DNA of 64,000 nt. Origin: Paenibacillus sp. FSL R7-0273. GTDB lineage: Bacteria > Bacillota > Bacilli > Paenibacillales > Paenibacillaceae. The translations under genes and the position numbers were made by a program. The stretch spans positions 6,202,501 to 6,266,500 of the forward strand of contig NZ_CP009283.1 in assembly GCF_000758625.1 (NCBI RefSeq), written 5' to 3'. This document shows positions 57,982 through 64,000 of this stretch, one piece after another; the first letter of the stretch is position 1, and each line of letters begins with the position of its first letter. The notes below the pieces were generated by a model, which did no database searches, was not told the DNA's origin, and worked only from the letters and a program-made list of their open reading frames with translations.

Positions 57982-58836
57982 TTATTCAAAAGCCGGCAGA
58001 GCGATGTCTGCATAATTATCTTCCAGGAACTTCTTCACCTCAGGACCGCTGATGCGCTTCGCCAGCTTCTGGATCGCATCGGAATCCTGATTGTCTTCAC
58101 GGGCAACCATTGTAATGGTAAACTCGGAATCCTCGCGCTCGGTAATCAGCGCATCCTTCTTCGGAGTCAGGCCAAGCGGGCTGGCATAAGCCGGAGTCAT
58201 CGCCACCAGGTCACCGTCATCCAGCATCCGGGCAAGCATCAGCAGGTCAACTTCCTCGATCTTGAAGTTCTTCGGATTTTCCGTAATATCCGCCTGGGTT
58301 GCTGTGATGCCTACTCCATCCTTCAGCTTAATCAGACCGGCATCGGCAAACATCTGCAGCGAACGTCCGATATTCGACGGGTCATTGGCCATTACCAGCG
58401 TCGCACCTTCCGGCAGCTCTTCGATGGATTTGACCTTTTTGGAGTATCCGCCGTAAATCGCATCATATACAGGCTGTACCGGAACGAGATTCGAGCCCTT
58501 GCTCTCATTGAACTGCTTCATGTAAGGCACATGCTGGAAGAAGTTCGCGTCCACTTCCTTGTTCGCCAGCGCCTCGTTCGGCTGCACATTGTCGGACAAC
58601 ACAACGATCTCCATATCCACCCCGTCCTCCAGCAGCAGCGGTTTTACAATATCAAGAATATCGGTCATCGGGGGAATCAGCGTGGCTACCTTGATTTTCA
58701 CGGGTTCGGTACTTGCTGCTGTAGCAGCCGGTGCTTCCGTAGCTTCTGCGGCATTTTGAGCATTGTTAGTGTTGTTACCGCAGCCAGCAGCGACCAGGAC
58801 GAACAGCATCAGCATTGCAATCATGGACTTTTTCAT
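57982..58836 (-). CDS. metQ: MetQ/NlpA-family substrate-binding lipoprotein
   Basis: A 284-aa lipoprotein. The signal peptide (MKKSMIAMLMLFVLVAAGC) ends in lipobox VAAGC. The mature part follows the NlpA/MetQ pattern: VKIKVATLIPPMTDIL, then ANKEVDANFFQHVPYM and TLVMANDPSNIGRSLQMFADAGLIKL. It captures methionine (or a methionine peptide or analogue) for the MetNI transporter encoded upstream. The typical Gly-Ala-Thr start of the binding pocket is changed, so the exact ligand is not certain. Confidence 0.88.
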   Translation of the reverse strand: MKKSMIAMLMLFVLVAAGCGNNTNNAQNAAEATEAPAATAASTEPVKIKVATLIPPMTDILDIVKPLLLEDGVDMEIVVLSDNVQPNEALANKEVDANFFQHVPYMKQFNESKGSNLVPVQPVYDAIYGGYSKKVKSIEELPEGATLVMANDPSNIGRSLQMFADAGLIKLKDGVGITATQADITENPKNFKIEEVDLLMLARMLDDGDLVAMTPAYASPLGLTPKKDALITEREDSEFTITMVAREDNQDSDAIQKLAKRISGPEVKKFLEDNYADIALPAFE

Positions 58837-58918
58837 TGTTTTTCATTAACCCCCAGTATTTATATTCGGATTTCAAAATAGTACAGCCTGCACATTCATT
58901 GCTCAGTCTTCCCTTTAA

Positions 58919-59581
58919 TCAGCGCTTATCCAGCAGTCTTGCCACAGTGCTTCCGGTGAACTGGATCAGCTGCACGAGCGCAATCATGACGACGATGGCG
59001 TAGGCCATCACTTCCGTCTCAAACCGCTGATACCCGTAACGGATGGCAAAATCGCCGACACCCCCGCCTCCAACAACACCCATCACCGTTGAAAAAGAAA
59101 TAAAGCTGATCGTGGAAGCCGTGAGTCCGAGCACCAGCCCCGACCGCGCCTCCACATACAGGAACTTGAAAATCAGCTCCACCTTCGATGCCCCCATGGA
59201 CAGGGCCGCCTCAATCGTACCCTTGGATACCTCCAGCAGGGACTGCTCTACCAGACGCGCATAGTAAGCTATAGCGACTACGGACAGAGGCACCGTCGAG
59301 GCCAAGGTTCCGATAGACGTTCCAACCAGGAAGCGGGTCACCGGAATGAGCGCCACCACCAGCAGCAGGAACGGAAAGGAGCGGACCACATTAACGATGC
59401 TGTTCAGCGTCAGCGACAGGCTCCGGTTCTCATAAAGCTGTCCCTTGCGGCAAAAATACAGCACCGTGCCCAGCGGAAGTCCGACCAGCAGCGCCGCCAG
59501 AATGGATATCCCGACCATGACAAAGGTTTCGCCGATCGACTGCCACATCAGATCCTGGTATTTCAGCATGCTTTCCCACAT
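58919..59581 (-). CDS. metI: Methionine ABC transporter permease MetI
   Basis: A 220-aa permease with five membrane helices and the ATPase-contact loop EAALSMGASKVELIFKFLYVEA. The family features GLPLGTVLYFCRKGQL and NSIVNVVRSFPFLLLVVALIPVTRFLVGTSIGT are clear. Its start overlaps the metN stop by one nucleotide (TAATG), so the two are translationally coupled. Confidence 0.93.
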   Translation of the reverse strand: MWESMLKYQDLMWQSIGETFVMVGISILAALLVGLPLGTVLYFCRKGQLYENRSLSLTLNSIVNVVRSFPFLLLVVALIPVTRFLVGTSIGTLASTVPLSVVAIAYYARLVEQSLLEVSKGTIEAALSMGASKVELIFKFLYVEARSGLVLGLTASTISFISFSTVMGVVGGGGVGDFAIRYGYQRFETEVMAYAIVVMIALVQLIQFTGSTVARLLDKR

Positions 59582-60336
59582 TATCGCCCACCTGCCTTGC
59601 CGGTAATCTGCTCGCGGTAGGAGCCGGAATGCCCCGAAGGCGGAAGGAAACCGTGCTCTTCCCGTGAAAAGGAATCCACGATTCTCCCGTCCTCCATGAC
59701 GGAGACCTCAGTGCAGATGCTGCGCACCACATCCAGCTCATGGGTTACGATCACAATCGTTACGCCGAGCGCAGCGTTGATATGCTTCAGCACGCTAAGG
59801 ATGTCCGCCGTAGTCACCGGGTCCAGCGCGGAGGTCGGCTCATCGCACAGCAGCAGCTGCGGGCTGTTGGCAAGGGCGCGGGCAATCGCTACCCTTTGCC
59901 GCTGGCCGCCGCTGAGCCGGGCGGGATACTGCTCCGCTTTGTCGGTCAGGCCGACGAACTCAAGCACCTCAGCCACCCGCTTCTGGCGCTCTCCCTTCGG
60001 CACACGCGCCAGCTCCAGCGGAATGGACACATTACGGCTGACGGTGGCATTGGCGACCAGATTAAAATGCTGAAAGATCATCCCGATCTTCTGCCGCTCC
60101 CGGCGCAGCTCTTTCTCTGTTAATGCCGTCAGCTCTTTGCCGGCCACAGTCACCGTGCCGTTGTCCGGCCGCTCCAGCAGATTCATCAGACGCAGCAGCG
60201 TCGATTTACCGGCCCCGCTTGCCCCGATGATGCCGTGGATTGAAGCAGGTTTTACTGTAAGCGATACGTCCCGGACCGCGTGATGACTGCCTCCCCTTAG
60301 TTCGAAGCTTTTACTTACTCCGCTCAGCGATAAAAT
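59581..60336 (-). CDS. metN: Methionine ABC transporter ATP-binding protein MetN, ATT start, no NIL domain
   Basis: A 251-aa ATPase. Walker A (GASGAGKSTLLRLMNLLERP), Q-loop GMIFQHFNLV, signature RLSGGQRQRVAIARAL and Walker B LLLCDEPTSALDP are all present. The first ATG in frame (60186) is inside the P-loop and cannot be the start. Upstream the frame is open past the domain edge (LSLSGVSKSFELRGG) but has no ATG, GTG or TTG; an ATT at 60336 lies 9 nt after GGAGAGGGG and is the best start. The usual C-terminal NIL domain (about 90 residues, methionine feedback) is missing. No S-box riboswitch is seen upstream. Confidence 0.85.
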   Translation of the reverse strand: MLSLSGVSKSFELRGGSHHAVRDVSLTVKPASIHGIIGASGAGKSTLLRLMNLLERPDNGTVTVAGKELTALTEKELRRERQKIGMIFQHFNLVANATVSRNVSIPLELARVPKGERQKRVAEVLEFVGLTDKAEQYPARLSGGQRQRVAIARALANSPQLLLCDEPTSALDPVTTADILSVLKHINAALGVTIVIVTHELDVVRSICTEVSVMEDGRIVDSFSREEHGFLPPSGHSGSYREQITGKAGGR

Positions 60337-60667
60337 CGTATTCCGCCCCTCTCCGGACCTGCTGATAATAAAGCTTGTTCCCCCGTGAAGTGTACTACAA
60401 CTATTTTAAAACTGTTTTATTAAAAATCTCTTTAAATAATAAGGCATAACCTTCACTGTGTCATCATTTATTTTTAAAAATATATATCAGACCTGTGAGA
60501 GGATTCCCTTCCTCTAAGGATGTGCGGCCGGAGTTAAAATTATCCTGCTCCTCCGGAAGAAGGGGCTGTTATGTAAGAAATACAGCGCGGCTCGGGGTTT
60601 CCGCGCCGCCCGCGCCTTCCCGTGCGCGGTCGGGAAGCCCCAGGCGGCGGGGCAAACCTCAGTGTGC
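60337..60667. other. 331-bp intergenic region upstream of metN
   Basis: The first 150 bp are A/T-rich and should hold the metN promoter on the minus strand, but I cannot assign clean boxes. The remainder is GC-rich (CCGCGCCGCCCGCGCC) with no gene that I can support. Confidence 0.5.
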
Positions 60668-61150
60668 CGCCCGGCTTTCGGCTCATTAAAGGGATTTTTC
60701 CCTTTAATGATGGGCTTGGGACCCGGCTTTCGGCGCATTAAAGGGATTTTTCCCTTTAATGATGGGCTCGAGGTCCGGCTTTCGGCTCATTAAAGGGATT
60801 TTTCCCTTTAATGATGGGCTCGCGGACCGGCTTTCAGCTCATTAAAGGGATTTTTCCCTTTAAGGGCGGGCTTGGGACCCGGCTTTCAGTTCATTAAAGG
60901 GATTTTTCCCTTTCATGATGGGCTTGGGGCCCGGCTTTCGGCGCATTAAAGGGATTTTTCCCTTTAAGGGCGGGCTTGGGGCCCGGCTTTCGGCGCATTA
61001 AAGGGATTTTTCCCTTTAGTGATGGGCTCGAGGCCCGGCCTTCGGCTCATTAAAGGGATTTTTCCCTTTAAGGGCGGGCTCGCGGCCGGCTTTCAGCTCA
61101 TTAAAGGGATTTTTCCCTTTAAGGGTGGGCTTGGGACCCGGCTTCCGGCC
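60668..61150. repeat. Nine-copy 52-bp tandem repeat with palindromic cores
   Basis: ATTAAAGGGATTTTTCCCTT recurs at 60685, 60737, 60789, 60841, 60893, 60945, 60997, 61049 and 61100: eight intervals, seven of exactly 52 nt and the last of 51. The core TTAAAGGG-ATTTT-TCCCTTTAA is a hairpin; the rest of the unit (GATGGGCTTGGGACCCGGC, then TTTCGGC) is GC-rich and partly self-complementary. Substitutions are few. No reading frame is conserved across units because 52 is not a multiple of three. Confidence 0.9.
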
Positions 61151-61445
61151 GGCGGCCTTAATCTGGAGTTTGACTTCAGTCAAACGCATTTTGCCTCTCA
61201 TTTAGTCCCACGGGCCAGTTTAGGTTACTTAACTACATAAACAAAATAGCGGCCCCCATAAACGGGAGACCGCTGCCCTAACTTGTATAGTTACTTTAAC
61301 TGCATCCAATGAGCCTCACTGAGAGGATAAGCGGAACTTAGATTGAACCTATACGTTTGTTAACAAGTCCGGATCGCCTCTAGTCAGTAAGTCGATAAAC
61401 TCTAACCGGTGACCTTAACAAACCAGCTCTTATTCAACCAGAGAA
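61151..61445. other. Non-coding stretch between repeat array and xylanase terminator
   Basis: About 295 bp with one possible hairpin (AGCGG at about 61251 with CCGCT at about 61271) and no plausible gene, promoter or RNA family that I can support. Confidence 0.5.
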
Positions 61446-61468
61446 AAGCGGAGCTAAGCTAGCTCCGC
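61446..61468 (-). terminator. Intrinsic terminator of the GH43-GH10 operon
   Basis: AGCGGAGCTA (61446-61455) pairs perfectly with TAGCTCCGCT (61459-61468) around a 3-nt loop; the minus strand continues TTTTCTC. It lies 20 nt after the xylanase stop codon. Confidence 0.8.
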
Positions 61469-61487
61469 TCTCTTGTTCTATTACAGC

Positions 61488-62498
61488 TCAGCGGCTGCGC
61501 ACAGCAAGCCGCTCGAATGCGGGCTTCGGCCGGTGCTGTTCGTCGAACAGGAACGGCCAGTTTTTGCGTCCGCGGACAGGGAAGTTGTCCAGCCAGGTGT
61601 AGTCGTCCGCCGCCCCCCAGAAGGTGACGGACGAGATGACCTGCCGGTATTCCTGGAGCAGCCGGAATACCGCGTCATAGCGCTCCGCCTGGAGCTCAAG
61701 CAGCTCCGGCGGCGGGCTTGTCAGGTCCGTCCGCTTATCGTCGAAGCGGAACAGGGACATATCCAGCTCGGTAAGCTGCAGCTGCAGCCCGAGCGAGGCG
61801 TACTTCTCGATCGCTGCCCGGATCTCATCCAGCGCGGGGTCGTACAGATTCCAGTGGGCCTGCAGTCCGACACCGTGGACCGGCACCCCCTGCTCCAGCA
61901 GCGACTTCATTAGAGTATAGATTTTGTCGCGCTTCTGCGGATGACTTTCATTGTAGTCATTGTAGAATAGCAGGGCCTGCGGATCAGCCGCGTGGGCATA
62001 TTCGAACGCCCGCGCAATGAACTCAGGTCCGGCTATCTCCAGCCATTTGGATGGCCGCAGCAGCTCCGGGCCTTCATCAGCGATTACCTCGTTGACGACA
62101 TCCCAGGCATAAATCTGCCCCCGGTAACGTCCGACTACTGTATCAATATGTGACTTCAGGCGTGACAGCAGAAGCTCTTTACTTACCGCTGCGCCTGCTC
62201 CGTCCCTAAACAGCCAATCGCTCGTCTGGTTATGCCACACCAGGGTATGACCGCGCATCGCGAGCCCGTGCTTCCGGGCAAAAGCCGCCAGCTCGTCCGC
62301 ATGATCAAAGGTGTATACCTCCTCCTGCGGATGCATACTCTCAAACTTCATTTCATTCTCGGCAGTAATACTGTTAAAATGATACGCCAGCAGCTGCTCC
62401 TGGGAACGGATCGTCAGCGGGTTTACCGTTGCACCGATTTTGAAATCATCAGTAAATATCTCTTTTAACGAGGGCCCGCTAAAACTGTTATTCTCCAT
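61488..62498 (-). CDS. Intracellular GH10 endo-1,4-beta-xylanase
   Basis: A 336-aa single-domain family 10 xylanase. The acid/base Glu is in WDVVNEV and the nucleophile Glu in LQLTELDMS; substrate residues ENEMKFE, GHTLVWHNQ and VGLQAHWN are conserved. There is no signal peptide, so it hydrolyses imported xylo-oligosaccharides. The ATG at 62498 follows GGGAGG; 22 further in-frame codons upstream are not needed. It lies 43 nt after the GH43 gene and forms an operon with it. Confidence 0.95.
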   Translation of the reverse strand: MENNSFSGPSLKEIFTDDFKIGATVNPLTIRSQEQLLAYHFNSITAENEMKFESMHPQEEVYTFDHADELAAFARKHGLAMRGHTLVWHNQTSDWLFRDGAGAAVSKELLLSRLKSHIDTVVGRYRGQIYAWDVVNEVIADEGPELLRPSKWLEIAGPEFIARAFEYAHAADPQALLFYNDYNESHPQKRDKIYTLMKSLLEQGVPVHGVGLQAHWNLYDPALDEIRAAIEKYASLGLQLQLTELDMSLFRFDDKRTDLTSPPPELLELQAERYDAVFRLLQEYRQVISSVTFWGAADDYTWLDNFPVRGRKNWPFLFDEQHRPKPAFERLAVRSR

Positions 62499-62541
62499 CG
62501 TACTAGCCTCCCGAATTAAGCTGAATTGTGTTGACTGCCGC

Positions 62542-64000
62542 TCAAGCCCTCCACTCAAACCAGTCAAAATAAGCAGCCCCCGGCAGTTCCCGCCCGTTGC
62601 CCGCAGCGTACATGCCGACCACTACTCCGGTAAAAGCATTTCCTTCAGCCGCCTGCGGTGACAGCTCATATGCTGCGCCTGCTGCAAGCTGGATCCACTC
62701 CTCACCGTCCATGGAATACAGCAGACGGTACTCGTGGTAATCTGCGGCAATTTTCAGAAAAACGCTGCCTTCAGACCACTTTACCGGAACCTCCGCCGCC
62801 AGCTCAGTCTGCCCTCTCACCGTCAGCCGTGCAAACACCAGCAGCTGTCCGTTCCTGCGGACCATCCCCGCCTCATAATGGGCACGCTCATTCATTCTGA
62901 CGCACAATCCGGCTTCCGCATCATCTGAATGAACATCCAGCTCGACCAGCGTGCTCCACTCAGCGGTAAAATGCTGCTGTCTGCGGCCGATGAAGGCTGT
63001 CTGCCCGGCATCGCTAAGTCCGGCCGGCTGGCCCTTCAGCGCCAGCCAGCCGGTACGTTCCTCCAGCGACCAGCTGTGTTCAGCTGGATTCCGCAGGAAG
63101 ACCAGATCATACGGAAGCATACTTTGGTCAAAATCGTGCCGACCGCTATAACCACCGTCACTCTCAACTTCCTCATTCCCGTCACTGTAACCAGGCCGCT
63201 CAACACACATCTCCAGTCCTACGGTACCCTCGTTATTATCAATCATCGGCCAGCCGTCTTCGCTCCAGCTCACCGGAGCAAGATACGTCTCCCGGCCAAG
63301 CACCCCGTAGCCCTCTTCTCCAAGACGTACACCAAGAAAGACCGACCACCAGCCGCCATCCGGCCCTTCGATCAGATCGGCATGACCCAGGTACTGGATC
63401 GGATGCTCAAGCTCCCTGTGGGTCAGAATCGGCTCGGCCAGCTCCTCGAACGGACCGTACGGCGAGCTGCTGCGGCCGATAATTTCACGGTGCTCCTTTG
63501 CCGTGCCGCCGGAGGCCGCCATGATATAGTACGTCCCGTTAATCTTATACAGATGCGGCCCCTCCAGCCACGGTCCTCCGTCCCCGGTCCAGATCACCAC
63601 AGGCTCAGTCAGCGCTGCTCCGGTAGCAATATCAATCTCATACTGGATGATATGCGAGTCATAGCCTGCACCCTGCTGGGCGGTTACATAGACTCTGCCA
63701 TCCTCATCAAACATGAGCGATGGATCAATACCGCCGAACGGTACTGAGACCGGGTCAGACCAGGGGCCTGCGGGGTCGGCGGCAGTCACATAGAAATTGC
63801 CCCGGCCCCGCACATCTGTTGTAATCATATAAAACACCCCGTCGTGATAACGGATGGTCGGCGCATAAATCCCGTCAGAGCTGCCGCAATTGCGGATATC
63901 GAGCTGGCTGATCCGGTCCAGCACATGGCCGATTTGCTCCCAGTGAATCAGATCACGGCTGTGAAACAGCGGAACACCGGGGAAATACTCAAAGGTGCTG
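62542..64000 (-). CDS. GH43 beta-xylosidase/arabinofuranosidase (5' end outside window)
   Basis: About 486 residues are visible, with the frame still open at the window edge. The start of the visible part (STFEYFPGVPLFHSRDLIHW) is the first blade of a five-bladed beta-propeller, so only about 30 N-terminal residues are missing, including the catalytic Asp. The middle Asp is in GGIDPSLMFDEDGRVY and the acid Glu in PWLEGPHLYK. The C-terminal 200 residues form a beta-sandwich (DFDQSMLPYDLVFLRNP to FDWFEWRA), as in GH43 xylosidases. It probably converts xylo-oligosaccharides made by the adjacent xylanase into xylose or arabinose. Confidence 0.93.
   Translation of the reverse strand, partial: STFEYFPGVPLFHSRDLIHWEQIGHVLDRISQLDIRNCGSSDGIYAPTIRYHDGVFYMITTDVRGRGNFYVTAADPAGPWSDPVSVPFGGIDPSLMFDEDGRVYVTAQQGAGYDSHIIQYEIDIATGAALTEPVVIWTGDGGPWLEGPHLYKINGTYYIMAASGGTAKEHREIIGRSSSPYGPFEELAEPILTHRELEHPIQYLGHADLIEGPDGGWWSVFLGVRLGEEGYGVLGRETYLAPVSWSEDGWPMIDNNEGTVGLEMCVERPGYSDGNEEVESDGGYSGRHDFDQSMLPYDLVFLRNPAEHSWSLEERTGWLALKGQPAGLSDAGQTAFIGRRQQHFTAEWSTLVELDVHSDDAEAGLCVRMNERAHYEAGMVRRNGQLLVFARLTVRGQTELAAEVPVKWSEGSVFLKIAADYHEYRLLYSMDGEEWIQLAAGAAYELSPQAAEGNAFTGVVVGMYAAGNGRELPGAAYFDWFEWRA

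Noticed and set aside
60337..60500. S-box (SAM) or Met T-box riboswitch upstream of metN
   Set aside because: The region is A/T-rich and lacks the conserved S-box core and any T-box GGTGG-type sequence.
60668..61150. CRISPR array
   Set aside because: Units are contiguous near-identical 52-bp repeats without unique spacers, and no cas gene is present.

Overview
The window looks like a Paenibacillus-type chromosome: a spore-forming, low-to-mid GC Gram-positive. The signs are a small acid-soluble spore protein (SspI), a LiaFSR/PspA envelope-stress locus, a YwmB-type protein, a Ktr potassium-channel subunit, an S-layer/collagen surface protein with a BclB-like tail, and many carbohydrate-active enzymes (GH2, GH35, GH10, GH43) paired with AraC regulators. 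This assignment is inferred from gene content, not from a database match.

Layout. 1-2.4 kb: the start of a minus-strand rRNA operon (16S, a spacer with no tRNA, the first 260 nt of 23S) with two well-formed upstream promoters. 2.5-10.2 kb: two AraC regulators, a large GH2 protein and a GH35 beta-galactosidase. 10.2-21.4 kb: mixed small operons, including a leucine-rich-repeat/copper-amine-oxidase-N protein broken by a 5-bp tandem duplication, an ECF sigma operon, RidA, a DODA-type dioxygenase, an esterase with a divergent XRE-cupin regulator, a SpoU-type methylase, KtrA, SspI and PrfC.

21.5-30.4 kb is the most unusual region. It is a single tightly packed minus-strand operon that I read as an undescribed peptide-derived natural product (RiPP-like) pathway. 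Its genes, in order, are a 57-aa precursor-like peptide, a SPASM radical SAM maturase, an aspartyl-tRNA synthetase paralogue with altered amino-acid-recognition motifs, a DUF885 putative metallopeptidase, an MFS exporter, an M29-like aminopeptidase, a protein with an M1-type HExxH-18-E zinc site, and a second radical SAM protein. A promoter and an operator-like dyad precede the peptide gene, a strong hairpin separates peptide from maturase, and an intrinsic terminator closes the operon.

30.5-39.1 kb: a candidate structured RNA, zwf with a Fur-like box in its promoter, a YwmB-like protein, two kinds of palindromic repeat, then liaFSR and a four-gene PspA/PspC operon. 39.4-49 kb: a two-domain glycosyltransferase translationally coupled to an SLH-collagen surface protein, then a two-component system next to an FtsX-type ABC transporter. 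49-56 kb: an XRE protein with 28-aa repeats, then a GbsR-type regulator divergent from a Ugp-like ABC operon that also carries a HAD phosphatase and a metallophosphoesterase, which suggests uptake and use of a phosphodiester such as glycerophosphocholine. 56-60.4 kb: an Old Yellow Enzyme with a divergent TetR regulator, and a MetNIQ transporter whose ATPase appears to start at ATT. 60.7-61.2 kb: a nine-copy 52-bp palindromic array. 61.5-64 kb: a xylan-degrading GH10/GH43 pair that runs off the window.
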